NCBI GenBank assembly: GCA_022704885.1
Contig: JAKJFO010000006.1
Coordinates: forward strand, 1 to 25,047
DNA length: 25,047 nt
Direction of reading: 5' to 3'
Source: Candidatus Rifleibacteriota bacterium
GTDB taxonomy: Bacteria > Riflebacteria > Ozemobacteria > Ozemobacterales > Ozemobacteraceae
Shown: positions 7,357 to 15,082 of the stretch, piece after piece
Position numbering within the stretch: the stretch's first letter is position 1
Layout of the letters: each line of letters opens with the position of its first letter
Position numbers and translations under genes: made by a program
Notes under the pieces: model-generated
Seen by the model: the letters and a program-made list of their open reading frames with translations, nothing else
What the model was told of the DNA's origin: nothing
Database searches by the model: none

Positions 7357-8235
7357 TTATTTTATGGCGACGTCGTTCTTTTCGTCCCTGACTTCAAAAC
7401 TTGTCTCGGCAATTACCATGACATCCCTTGCGTAATCGAGAAGTTGACCGGTAGTCAGGCTGTCATTGATGCCAAAAACTTCTTCCTCGCGCGCGATGTT
7501 CATGCCCAGTGATGTGAGAGCATTTGCCGGCACGGTTAGGAAATGAAAGCGCGGAATATCATTGTATTTGCTGTCCTGAGAGAAATCACGGTATTGAAAA
7601 TCGAGCAGATCGGAGAGAAAGTGAAACAGAATTATCGTTGTACTCCCTCTTGTCATACTTTTGCTTTTTGAGAAATTATGCAGAGCTTTGGCATAGTAGC
7701 CGGCAGATTCAGCCGGCAGCCTGGTCGCTCCTGCATTGATAGCGACGGGACGCAGATGTCTGATCAGAAGATCGACAACCTGCGTCAGATCTGCCAGGCC
7801 GGCTTTGCGATTCGGGTCGAGTTCGCGTCGCAGTTCGCTAAGTTCGGCTTCGAAACTCAGGGCAAATGGCTGCATGAATTCGCCGGTCAAATGGATGTTC
7901 TGTTCTTCAGTCAGAGAGGTCGCAGGCTGGAGTTCCAGGTCTGAGCGCATGCCCATCGAGCCGAATGCGAAAAGAGCCAGCATGCCGCCAAAAGCAGCGC
8001 CAGCAGCAAACTTTCGTATTCTGATCTTTTGAATGAAGCTGATGTGGCGATTGATCATCTGCTGCAGGCGCAGCTTCAATGTCATTGCCTGGCCGCACCC
8101 TCCGCAGAATCGAGAGGTTGGAATATTGTAGTGCCCGCAGCCGTTACACCTGGTGCGCAAAGTATAGGCGCATTGCATGCATCTGCCGGTGCTGTCGAGT
8201 TTTCCGTTATCGCATCTCGGACAAAGAGAAAACAT
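7357..8235 (-). CDS. Double zinc-ribbon membrane protein with a degenerate SLH-like C-terminus
   Basis: The 292-residue product opens with two four-cysteine ribbons (Cys5/8 with 19/22 and Cys30/33 with 44/47), the second resembling the C-GCG-x-F-C-GCG zinc-ribbon pattern. A single membrane span follows (about 76-95), with basic residues before it, placing the ribbons in the cytoplasm and the rest outside. The outer part contains a stretch at about 224-272 (DIPRFHF, then LTSLG, FGINDSLTTGQLL) that has the spacing of an S-layer-homology repeat, and a weaker similar stretch with SMTRGS near 193-198. That assignment is by pattern only. RBS GAGG lies 8 nt before the ATG. It sits downstream of hfq but behind a strong terminator, so it probably has its own promoter. 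Function unknown. Confidence 0.7.
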   Translation of the reverse strand: MFSLCPRCDNGKLDSTGRCMQCAYTLRTRCNGCGHYNIPTSRFCGGCGQAMTLKLRLQQMINRHISFIQKIRIRKFAAGAAFGGMLALFAFGSMGMRSDLELQPATSLTEEQNIHLTGEFMQPFALSFEAELSELRRELDPNRKAGLADLTQVVDLLIRHLRPVAINAGATRLPAESAGYYAKALHNFSKSKSMTRGSTTIILFHFLSDLLDFQYRDFSQDSKYNDIPRFHFLTVPANALTSLGMNIAREEEVFGINDSLTTGQLLDYARDVMVIAETSFEVRDEKNDVAIK

Positions 8236-8298
8236 TTTAACTGCCTCGTATTAAGAATCGATGTTCTATACATCGGCAGGCTGCTGACTCGATAATAC

Positions 8299-8327
8299 AA
8301 AAAAAACCGCCTTGCGGCGGCTTTTTT
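8299..8327 (-). terminator. Intrinsic terminator after the hfq-like gene
   Basis: On the minus strand: A6, G, CCGCC, GCAA loop, GGCGG, T8. It starts at the last base of the hfq-like stop codon. The A and T runs extend the stem and the structure is nearly symmetrical, but only minus-strand genes flank it. Confidence 0.9.
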
Positions 8328-8704
8328 CAGTAACGACGGGCAGGTGTTTTTTTAGGTGGTGGCGGATCTTCGAAATCCTCATCGAAATCAGGGAATGGGC
8401 GCCTTTCTGGGGCTGGAGCTTCGCCGTCAGGGCGTCTGCCTCTGGCCGGGGCGGCAGAGCGGTTGTATGGCCTGCGGTCGCCCATTGGCGGTCTCAATGC
8501 CGGCAGCGCGCTTATATAAATGATCGATGACTTGTAAACAACTTCGACTTTGTCTTTGAATGAAAGCGAGATTGAGAACTGGTCATAAGCTTTGAGTTTA
8601 CCGCGCAAAACCGATCCGGTTTCGAGTATCACCTCGACCTTCATGTGCTTTTTACGGGCCTGTGACAAGAACTGGTTCTGTACCTGTGATTTGTATTGAG
8701 ACAT
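8327..8704 (-). CDS. hfq: Hfq-like RNA chaperone with a long Pro/Arg/acidic tail
   Basis: Hfq forms a hexameric Sm ring that binds sRNAs and mRNAs. From the ATG at 8704 the protein has 125 residues. Residues 10-66 match the Hfq core: QNQFLSQARKKHMKVEVIL, a GSVLRGKLKAYDQFSISL segment corresponding to the Sm1 region with (F/Y)DQF, and VYKSSIIYI in place of the Sm2 signature YKHAI. The family's Lys-His pair is therefore Lys-Ser, which changes the proximal U-binding pocket. The tail (about 70-125) is rich in Pro and Arg, then acidic (FPDFDEDFEDPPPP), and looks disordered. A TTG six bases upstream (8710) is in frame, but AGGAG at 8712-8716 sits correctly only for the ATG. Hfq identity is likely; a diverged Sm protein is the alternative. 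Confidence 0.8.
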   Translation of the reverse strand: MSQYKSQVQNQFLSQARKKHMKVEVILETGSVLRGKLKAYDQFSISLSFKDKVEVVYKSSIIYISALPALRPPMGDRRPYNRSAAPARGRRPDGEAPAPERRPFPDFDEDFEDPPPPKKTPARRY

Positions 8705-8711
8705 TCTCAAT

Positions 8712-8716
8712 CTCCT
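8712..8716 (-). promoter_or_regulatory. Ribosome binding site selecting the hfq-like start
   Basis: AGGAG on the minus strand lies 7 nt before the ATG at 8704 and almost touches the alternative TTG at 8710, ruling that TTG out as a start. Confidence 0.7.
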
Positions 8717-8736
8717 GAGGTTTTGTAATCCAGCCT

Positions 8737-8765
8737 ATATTAACTGTTTTCAGCCAAAATTACAA
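8737..8765 (-). promoter_or_regulatory. Candidate promoter of the hfq-like gene
   Basis: Minus strand TTGTAA (8765-8760), 17-nt spacer, TAATAT (8742-8737). Four of six matches in each hexamer. It lies in the 72-nt gap after the cNMP/MCP fusion gene, so hfq could be transcribed alone or by read-through. Confidence 0.4.
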
Positions 8766-8776
8766 CAGCCGATTTA

Positions 8777-9463
8777 TTATCCGGCGATTGCCTTCGTCTT
8801 GGTCTGCAGATCCTGCAGCAGACCGTCGATCTTTTTGGCTTCCTGGGCTGAATCTTCTGCGAGTTTTTTCATTTCGGCTGCGACGACCGAAAAGGCGCGG
8901 CCGGCTTCTCCGACGCGGGCTGCTTCGATAGAGGCGTTGAGTGACAGCAGGTTGCTCTTGCGCGCAATTTTGGTGATGACTCTGATGACGTCTTCCATTT
9001 TATTGGTCGAAGCTTCGAGTTCTTTAAGGTGAACATTGGTGGCACGCAGTCGCTCAGTCGTGAGCTTGAGAATCTGAAAGGCGATTTCAGGCACGTTGGC
9101 CAGCAGGTTACGAAAGTCATCTTTGGTAAGAATCAGAAATGAACAGTCCTGAACCGTGGCAATCGATGCCGATCTCGGTTGTTCGTCGATAATGGCCATG
9201 TCGCCGATCACCGCGCCCTTGCCGAGTGTTACCAGCACCGAGTCGATGCCGGCACTGTTGCGTTTGAGAATGTTGATCTTGCCGCTTTTGACTATGTAAA
9301 GGGCATCGCCCTTGTCGCCTTCCTTGAAGACCGTGGTCTTAGCGGGATACGCCTGCTCGATGGTGACCGCCGCAAGATCGAGCAGTGCCTTCTCGGAGAG
9401 GCTTTTGAACAGCCCAACCTGCTGAAGAAATTGAATTTTTTCAATACTGGATTCGGAGGCCAT
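8777..9463 (-). CDS. Cyclic-nucleotide-binding domain fused to a chemoreceptor (MCP) signalling tip
   Basis: The 228-residue soluble protein has two parts. Residues about 10-130 form a CRP/FNR-type cNMP-binding fold: [19 protein letters not shown], then a phosphate-cassette-like [16 protein letters not shown] (87-102) with Arg97 retained but the usual Glu replaced by Asp88. Residues about 156-212 are unmistakably the hairpin tip of a methyl-accepting chemotaxis protein ([18 protein letters not shown] then [17 protein letters not shown]), the region that contacts CheA and CheW. No membrane span, HAMP or long methylation helices are present, so the tip is attached to the sensor by only a short helix. 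A cytoplasmic ligand sensor feeding a chemosensory array is plausible but inferred. RBS AAGGA precedes the ATG; a good promoter lies upstream. Confidence 0.85.
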   Translation of the reverse strand: MASESSIEKIQFLQQVGLFKSLSEKALLDLAAVTIEQAYPAKTTVFKEGDKGDALYIVKSGKINILKRNSAGIDSVLVTLGKGAVIGDMAIIDEQPRSASIATVQDCSFLILTKDDFRNLLANVPEIAFQILKLTTERLRATNVHLKELEASTNKMEDVIRVITKIARKSNLLSLNASIEAARVGEAGRAFSVVAAEMKKLAEDSAQEAKKIDGLLQDLQTKTKAIAG

Positions 9464-9494
9464 GTAATCCTTCTATGCGGTCAGATGAATATAT

Positions 9495-9523
9495 ATCGTA
9501 ACATCGTTGGAATATTGTGTCAA
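9495..9523 (-). promoter_or_regulatory. Sigma-70-type promoter of the cNMP/MCP fusion gene
   Basis: Minus strand: perfect TTGACA (9523-9518), 17-nt spacer, TACGAT (9500-9495) preceded by TGT, an extended -10. It ends about 30 nt before the ATG at 9463. It lies in the 103-nt gap after dusB, separating this gene from the dusB operon. Confidence 0.65.
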
Positions 9524-9566
9524 TCGGCGTCTGGCGAAGAATTCATTAGCATTGCCAGAAACTAAT

Positions 9567-10613
9567 TTATGCCGAGAAGAATTCATGACCTGTCTGCAGC
9601 ACTACATCAGGGTTTCGCTCGTTGCATAGGGCGTGGCGCAGTCTGGCAGCGTTTGCGTGGCTTTTAAGGTAGCCGAAAAGGTGGACTCTGAAGAGCGGTA
9701 CCGCCGTCGGCCCATGTTCCATCAGCATGTCGACGAGATGATGCCGAAAAATTTTCCATTGAATGTTGCGGTCGAGATAGAATTCGTGCCCCTGCAGCTG
9801 CGAAAACAGCCATGGTTTACCGACGCAGCCTCTGCCGATCATGAAACCGTCGCATCCGGTGAGCTCATACAGCTGTTTTACATGTTCTGGAGCAGAGATG
9901 TCGCCGTTTGCAATGAATGGCACCTGACCGCAGATCTCTTTTATTCCCTGCAGATGATGCCACTGTGCTGTGCCTGAATAACCAGCCTGTCTGGTTCTGG
10001 CGTGCACAGTTACCGCTTCGGCGCCTGCATCGATGACTGTTTTGACAAAATCATGCACGTTTATGCTGCTTTCGCTCCAGCCGATACGGCACTTTATGGT
10101 AACCGGAAGTTTGACTGCCTGTTTTACCGACCTGATGATGCGGGCTGCCAGCTCTGGAGTTTTCATCAATGCCGATCCGGCACCGGTTTTGACAACTTTG
10201 GGCACCGGGCAGCCCATGTTGAGATCGATGGCGTCACAGATCTGCAGTTCTTCGATAAATGCCGCAGCCCGAGCCATCAGCTGCGGATCGGCACCAAAAA
10301 GTTGCACTGCGTATGGTCTCGACTGGCCCTGAAATCTGACCATGTCGATGGTCTGCCGGCTTTTCATAGTAATCGCTTTGGCGCTGGCGAGTTCTGAAAC
10401 GGTGAATCCGGCACCCAGTCGGGCACAGAGAAGCCTGAATGAGCCATCGGTTACCCCGGCCATCGGTGCCAGCACCAGGTTGTTTGGCAGCGTCAGGTTG
10501 CCGATCTGCAGCGGTTTGATAAGAGAATCTGCTCTGACCGGGGTCTGCAGCGCAGGGTTAAATGGAGATGCAGGATTTTCGAGCCAATCAGGCCTGGTCT
10601 GCAGAGATGGCAT
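9567..10613 (-). CDS. dusB: tRNA-dihydrouridine synthase (DusB type)
   Basis: Dus enzymes reduce specific uridines in the tRNA D-loop with FMN and NADPH. The 348-residue protein shows the TIM-barrel signature: LAPMAGVTDGSFR (48-60), VQLFGADP, IDLNMGCPVPKV (129-140) with catalytic Cys135, KTGAGSALM, VTIKCRIGW, EAVTVHARTR and FIANGDI followed by GFMIGRGCVGKPWLF. This pattern favours DusB over DusA or DusC. The first ~33 residues are an N-terminal extension before the usual IGNLTLPNNLVLAPMAG beginning; the start is nevertheless supported because its ATG overlaps the cyclase stop by one base (TGATG), which implies coupling. Only a weak AGG lies upstream, consistent with re-initiation. Confidence 0.93.
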   Translation of the reverse strand: MPSLQTRPDWLENPASPFNPALQTPVRADSLIKPLQIGNLTLPNNLVLAPMAGVTDGSFRLLCARLGAGFTVSELASAKAITMKSRQTIDMVRFQGQSRPYAVQLFGADPQLMARAAAFIEELQICDAIDLNMGCPVPKVVKTGAGSALMKTPELAARIIRSVKQAVKLPVTIKCRIGWSESSINVHDFVKTVIDAGAEAVTVHARTRQAGYSGTAQWHHLQGIKEICGQVPFIANGDISAPEHVKQLYELTGCDGFMIGRGCVGKPWLFSQLQGHEFYLDRNIQWKIFRHHLVDMLMEHGPTAVPLFRVHLFGYLKSHANAARLRHALCNERNPDVVLQTGHEFFSA

Positions 10614-12418
10614 CAGGCCTGTTCTTTGTCGGCAATACTGTCATCGTAAATGAATGAGCAGTTGCGGCCGCGCTCCTTACATTCATACAGGGCCATGTCA
10701 GCCTTTTTGATCAACACGCTCTTGACGCTTGCGTGGTCGGGGAATGTGGCAATACCGAGTGACACGGTAACTTTGAGTGCCTGCTCCTGTCCTTGAAAGT
10801 CATGGGCTTCGATGGTTTTGCGAAGGCGTTCGGCAACGAGGTGAGCGCCCTTAGCATCGGTTTCCGGCAAAATGATGACAAATTCTTCGCCGCCGTAGCG
10901 GGCTGGAATATCAACGGTTTCGCGAACCGTCTGTTTGACAAGCTTGGCAACCTCGATCAACACGATGTCACCCTGCTGGTGACCGTAGGTGTCGTTGAAT
11001 TTCTTGAAGTGGTCGATGTCGAACAGTATGAGCGAACAGGCGGTATGATAACGTCTTGCCCGCACCATTTCTTCTTCGAGGCGGCCCTGGAAGTAGCGGT
11101 GAATGAAGAGCTTGGTGAGACCATCGGTAATCGCGAGTTCGTACAGTCTTGCATGTTCGACAGCCATCGCGGCCTGTTGTGCCAGAGCTTCGAGCAGACG
11201 TTGGTCAGCTTCGGTGAAGGGTTCGTCGTTGAGCTTGTTAACACCGTTGATAACGCCGGTTACCCGGTCTTTGATCTTGAGCGGAACCGAAATCAGATTG
11301 TTGATACTCTTTTCAAATTCGGCTGTGGTGTCGAAACTCTTGAACAGAGGGTCTTTGTGCCCTTCGTTTACGATGATGCTGTTGCCGGTTTTAAGAACTG
11401 TACCGGCGACACCTTCGCCAGACTTGATTCTGATTGCTGTCTGCGGCGTTGATGCTGTGTTGGCACTCTCGGCGCCGAACACGATTTTGGTCTCGAGTTC
11501 GTCGGTACCCATTCCTGTCTGCAGCATTATCGAACAGCGCTGGGCTCGAATTGCTTTGCCGGCCATCTCGAGAATCTGCTTGATCAGCTTGTCGGTGTCA
11601 CTCTGGAAGTTCATCGCCTGACTGGCTTTAAACAGCGTTTCGATTTCGAAAATCTTGCGATCGAGAGCCTGATTATTAGCTTCCAGGGCATCGAGCATCT
11701 CGTTGAAGCGATGGGCGAGGGTGCCAATTTCATCATTTGATGACGATTTGATGCGGTAGCTCAGGTCGCCGCTTTCGATTGCCTGGGTGCCTTCGATCAG
11801 ATTGTCAAGCCCTTTGGTGATAACCTTTGCCATGATGATAGACAGAATGATCCCGGCCAGCAGGCCCAGCATGGCGATCAGGTAAATATGATGCCGGCTC
11901 ACTTCTTTGGCATCAGTCAGACGGTCGAAGCTGAAGCGCAGAATGACCGTTCCGAATTTCGAGGTGCCTACCTTGATCGGCGAAATATAATCGACGAACT
12001 GACCGTCATCTGAGAGAACACGTTGCGGAGTCTCATACTTCTCGATCTTCTTGCGCATGGGCTCGGCAATGAGCTCGCCCAGAAGGCTTTCGGTGCTGTT
12101 CTTAAGGCGATGTGCCAGATATTTGCCATCGATATCAAGGATAGCGATTTCCTGTATATCCTGGCCGCCGACGATAATTCTTTCGGTGTAGGGAACGAGT
12201 GATTCGTAGGCCTGGCTGATGATCGGGTCCTGGCAGGCGATCGCAAGCGTCGAAGACAAAAGCAGACCGGATTCATCCATTGAAGTCGTCAGCAGTGATT
12301 CTTCTCTGAGAGAGGTATTTATCGAGTTCATGATGATGATCAGCCCGACCAGCAGGGCGATGCCGATGATGAACTTGATTTTGATCGAGAATTTGATGAC
12401 GTGTTCGACTTTATTCAC
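10613..12418 (-). CDS. Membrane sensor diguanylate cyclase (HAMP-GAF-GGDEF)
   Basis: The 601-residue inner-membrane protein makes cyclic di-GMP from two GTP. Parts in order: first membrane span (14-32), a periplasmic sensor of about 145 residues, second span (178-198), HAMP (about 199-249), a coiled-coil linker, GAF (about 260-425) and GGDEF (about 426-590). The active site is intact: RYGGEEF (507-513) and FDIDHFKKFND (466-476) supplying metal and GTP contacts. The inhibitory site is not: where RxxD is expected five residues before GGEEF the sequence is ETVD (500-503) with Arg499 one position too early, so product inhibition is probably lost. Start is GTG with GGAAA upstream, 23 nt after the PhnD-like gene. 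The order suggests the lipoprotein delivers the signal. Confidence 0.92.
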   Translation of the reverse strand: MNKVEHVIKFSIKIKFIIGIALLVGLIIIMNSINTSLREESLLTTSMDESGLLLSSTLAIACQDPIISQAYESLVPYTERIIVGGQDIQEIAILDIDGKYLAHRLKNSTESLLGELIAEPMRKKIEKYETPQRVLSDDGQFVDYISPIKVGTSKFGTVILRFSFDRLTDAKEVSRHHIYLIAMLGLLAGIILSIIMAKVITKGLDNLIEGTQAIESGDLSYRIKSSSNDEIGTLAHRFNEMLDALEANNQALDRKIFEIETLFKASQAMNFQSDTDKLIKQILEMAGKAIRAQRCSIMLQTGMGTDELETKIVFGAESANTASTPQTAIRIKSGEGVAGTVLKTGNSIIVNEGHKDPLFKSFDTTAEFEKSINNLISVPLKIKDRVTGVINGVNKLNDEPFTEADQRLLEALAQQAAMAVEHARLYELAITDGLTKLFIHRYFQGRLEEEMVRARRYHTACSLILFDIDHFKKFNDTYGHQQGDIVLIEVAKLVKQTVRETVDIPARYGGEEFVIILPETDAKGAHLVAERLRKTIEAHDFQGQEQALKVTVSLGIATFPDHASVKSVLIKKADMALYECKERGRNCSFIYDDSIADKEQA

Positions 12419-12441
12419 AATGGTTTCCGGTCGGTGAAATG

Positions 12442-13413
12442 CTATTGATGATCTTCGAGAAGCTTCTGGACTTTTTCGATATAATCGTAGTCAGTGTTTC
12501 TGGCTGGCAGAAACCCTTGCACATCGGTCAGGTCATCGAGAATTTCCTTGCCTTCAGGTGTTTTCACGTTCAGTTCAAGCAGCGCCTGTTTGATCTTTTC
12601 GATCAGGTCTGGTGGCAGGCTCTTTCGCACAACTATCGGCTCATTAGAAATATCCTGAGTGGTTGCAAGTATGGTCAGCTCATCCATTTTGGCTTTGTCG
12701 CGCAAGGTGTTGCGGGCATCGTCATAGCAGGCGCCGGCATCGTATTTGCCGAGCAGAACGTTGAGCACGACTGCGTCGTGTTTGTTCAGAAAAGCGGTTT
12801 CTTCAGCAAAATCCTTTTTTACATCGATACCTGCTTCGACCAGAAGGGCTTTCGGAAAAATATAGCCGGAAGCTGATTCGGGCTCGACCCAGGCGAATTT
12901 TTTGCCCTTGAGGTCTTTGAGACTGCGAATGCCGCTGTCCTGACGGGCAATGATGATGCCGCGGTAAGAGGTCGTGCCGAATCTTATCGGCTTTACCAGC
13001 AGCTCTATTTCAGGGTTTTTGCGAGCTTCGACCGAGGTCATCGTTGCCAGCCATGCGATATCGATTTTGCCTTCGATCAGAAGGCTCATGATTTCTGCGT
13101 AATTCGATGCGGTTTGCAGGCGAACCTGTTTGACGCCAAGCTTTTTCGTCAGATATTCGAGAAACTTGTTGTGTTTGTGAACCATCGCCGTTGAGTTGGT
13201 AAAAGGTATGCGGCCAAGCTTGAGAACAGTATTGGCGTAAGGTGAGCTCGATGCCGGTTCTCCGCCTGTGGGCTGCTGAGAGGGGCGTACCTCGGTCTGT
13301 GATGGCTGTTTGTCAGTTGCTGGTTTTTCTTGTCCAGAATCGCCGCATCCGTGAAGGAACAGTATCAAAGCAATGGCCAGCAGTAAGAAAACAGGAATTG
13401 ATTTCTTCCCCAT
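12442..13413 (-). CDS. PhnD-family periplasmic binding lipoprotein, no transporter partner
   Basis: The 323-residue protein begins with a lipoprotein signal (MGKKS, hydrophobic stretch, LHGC with Cys23; His at -2 is unusual). A low-complexity Gln/Pro/Ser linker follows to about residue 60, then a phosphate/phosphonate-type (PhnD) type-2 solute-binding domain: KLGRIPFTNSTAMVHKHNKF, GKIDIAWLATMTSVEAR, SLKDLKGKKFAWVEPESASG then YIFPKALL, and GKYDAGACYDDA. PhnD proteins usually serve an ABC transporter, but no permease or ATPase gene is nearby; the next gene is a sensor diguanylate cyclase. Stand-alone members are known as sensory binding proteins, so a signalling role is the likelier reading. 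RBS GGGAGA lies well placed before the ATG. Ligand cannot be read from sequence. Confidence 0.88.
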   Translation of the reverse strand: MGKKSIPVFLLLAIALILFLHGCGDSGQEKPATDKQPSQTEVRPSQQPTGGEPASSSPYANTVLKLGRIPFTNSTAMVHKHNKFLEYLTKKLGVKQVRLQTASNYAEIMSLLIEGKIDIAWLATMTSVEARKNPEIELLVKPIRFGTTSYRGIIIARQDSGIRSLKDLKGKKFAWVEPESASGYIFPKALLVEAGIDVKKDFAEETAFLNKHDAVVLNVLLGKYDAGACYDDARNTLRDKAKMDELTILATTQDISNEPIVVRKSLPPDLIEKIKQALLELNVKTPEGKEILDDLTDVQGFLPARNTDYDYIEKVQKLLEDHQ

Positions 13414-13524
13414 CAGAGTTTCTCCCTTATGACAGAACTATCAGATATGTATACCATAAACCTTTTTTCAAAGGCTACTACTTGTTTGAGCAAAAACCGC
13501 ATATTGCCAAAAAAATACTCTGCA

Positions 13525-14895
13525 TCAGCGTTTTTGTCGCTGTTTTGGCCTGAGAGGAATTTCGAGAGAAAATTCAATTTCTGAAGGTGTGGCACTGCTG
13601 ATCAATATCAGATGCACGATGTCTTCAAGAAAGGTCAGGTTAGTAATCGGCGGAATACCCTGAGATGCCAGCGCAGGAGATTGCAGAAGCTTCTGCAGCT
13701 GCGAATTGAAATCATCGGTGCGAATTTTCCAGAATCTTTTGAATTTGCCAGACATTTCAACGGGTTGTTTTGTACCGGCTTCGACATTTTTCAGATGGGT
13801 CAGTTCATTGGCCAGATTGTTCCGGGACGAAGCGATTACCAGAAATCTGCCATAGAGTCCGGCATACACTGCAGCCTGTGGCAGCATGAAATAACTCAAT
13901 TTGACCATTGGATATTCACCTTCGATCGGATGCACGAAGATGCCTGTCTGCTGGCAAAGCTGTTTGAATTTGTCGAGATTGTTTCTCAGTCTGTCGATGT
14001 CGGGCACGGGTGCGACGAATCTGATGTCTGGAATACCACCATCACCAGTGGGTTCGAGGTTGACATAAAGGATGCTCTCACGTGCCGTATTTGCCAGAAT
14101 ATCTTTTTCGAAATCGATACCGGCTGAGGCTACCATGTCGAGAACTGTCGCTGATTGGGGAACGGCTGCCAGTTCCTTATATGCTTCGGCCGGGTTTTCG
14201 ATCGGATGGGTCTGGCAAAAGAACATCAGGGCGTCATGGTTAATGAATCGGCCGATACTGATATCGTGCTCGACTTTATCATTGCCGAGAAGGCTCTTTT
14301 CAGAGATGACTCTTAACTTGCCAAAGCAGCCATTGGCAGAAATGACGAGAGCTCCTGCCATATAGTCTGACGCATCTAGAATAGGCATCAATTCTTTTTG
14401 GGCTCGTTCGATGGCTGCTGTTTTACCAGGATTGGTGCCAGATGCTACCGCTGAACTTGCGATGGCCTGCTTGAGAGAAGCGCTTTCGCAGATCAGCCTG
14501 ATGGTGATAGCCTGCGACGCAGGTTGGCACGCGTTTATCAGCTCCTGCAATATGGCTTCATGTTTTTTCAACATTTCAGCGGCGGTGTTTTTCTGTTCGT
14601 CGGACAATTGAGTTTCGGTGAGCGGTCTGAGAAATTCCGGGGCCCCGATGAGCCTGGCGTCGAACAGCGAGGCAGCCAGCAAAGAGACCTTACTTGGTGT
14701 CCATTGGGTGTTGAGAGAACGGCCTAGCCGGCGAAGAATTTCGACAGGGTTGTTACCGGGCTCATTGAGAAAATCTTCAGCGCGGTCGATCTGATAGGCA
14801 ATGACGACCGGCATATCAGACGGTTTTGCGAAATTCTGACAGCAGAACAAGGTTAAAAATAGAACTACGAGAATAAAAGTCCTGCGAAATTTCAT
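13525..14895 (-). CDS. Secreted protein of unknown function
   Basis: I do not recognise this 456-residue protein. The frame is open from 14967, but the ATG at 14895 follows GGAGG by 7 nt and yields a clean signal peptide (MKFRRTF, hydrophobic core, cleavage near NFAKP), so it is taken as the start. The mature protein mixes helical stretches (EILRRLGRSLN, EMLKKHEAILQELI) with strand-rich segments such as ESILYVNLEP, DIRFVAPVPDI and AVYAGLYGRFLVIASS. The style recalls periplasmic DUF3352-like proteins, with repeated strand-helix units, but the match is not firm. It ends in a basic RPKQRQKR. It is first in the long minus-strand run and 111 nt before the PhnD-like gene, divergent from the pilin operon. 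Confidence 0.7.
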   Translation of the reverse strand: MKFRRTFILVVLFLTLFCCQNFAKPSDMPVVIAYQIDRAEDFLNEPGNNPVEILRRLGRSLNTQWTPSKVSLLAASLFDARLIGAPEFLRPLTETQLSDEQKNTAAEMLKKHEAILQELINACQPASQAITIRLICESASLKQAIASSAVASGTNPGKTAAIERAQKELMPILDASDYMAGALVISANGCFGKLRVISEKSLLGNDKVEHDISIGRFINHDALMFFCQTHPIENPAEAYKELAAVPQSATVLDMVASAGIDFEKDILANTARESILYVNLEPTGDGGIPDIRFVAPVPDIDRLRNNLDKFKQLCQQTGIFVHPIEGEYPMVKLSYFMLPQAAVYAGLYGRFLVIASSRNNLANELTHLKNVEAGTKQPVEMSGKFKRFWKIRTDDFNSQLQKLLQSPALASQGIPPITNLTFLEDIVHLILISSATPSEIEFSLEIPLRPKQRQKR

Positions 14896-14902
14896 TACCA
14901 TA

Positions 14903-14907
14903 CCTCC
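14903..14907 (-). promoter_or_regulatory. Ribosome binding site selecting the start of the unknown secreted gene
   Basis: GGAGG on the minus strand, 7 nt before the ATG at 14895. A second in-frame ATG (14901) is only one base from it, too close to serve. Confidence 0.7.
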
Positions 14908-14952
14908 GGTTTGACGGCACAGGTTTATTTTACCTGACAAACTAGCAGCACT

Positions 14953-14982
14953 TGCCTGTGAATGCAACAGGCATTATTGCAT
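14953..14982. repeat. Nested inverted repeats in the divergent promoter region
   Basis: TGCCTGT (14953-14959) pairs with ACAGGCA (14967-14973) across a 7-nt centre. Overlapping it, ATGCAA (14962-14967) pairs with TTGCAT (14977-14982), and another TTGCAT occurs at 15006-15011. The set lies just upstream of the pilin-operon promoter and downstream of nothing coding, so it is a candidate operator. Confidence 0.35.
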
Positions 14983-14997
14983 GAACTGCCGTGCCGC

Positions 14998-15039
14998 TTG
15001 AAAAATTGCATCATTTTCTGAGATAATTTCGTATATAAT
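14998..15039 (+). promoter_or_regulatory. Promoter of the minor-pilin-like operon
   Basis: TTGAAA (14998-15003), 18-nt spacer, GATAAT (15022-15027) preceded by TGA as an extended -10. A perfect TATAAT also sits at 15034-15039 but lacks a good -35 at normal distance. Either would start transcription at or past the in-frame ATG at 15038, supporting the later start at 15083. Confidence 0.5.
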
Positions 15040-15082
15040 GTTAGAATTGTTTAAATTGCCTGAAAAGATAAGTGAGTCGAAA

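Noticed and set aside
10793..11452. A 219-codon plus-strand reading frame
   Set aside because: Antisense to the GAF-GGDEF coding region, whose catalytic motifs are intact.
13440..13524. A-rich and T-rich words between the unknown secreted gene and the PhnD-like gene as a terminator
   Set aside because: The possible pairings are short or bulged; no convincing stem with a T-tract was found.
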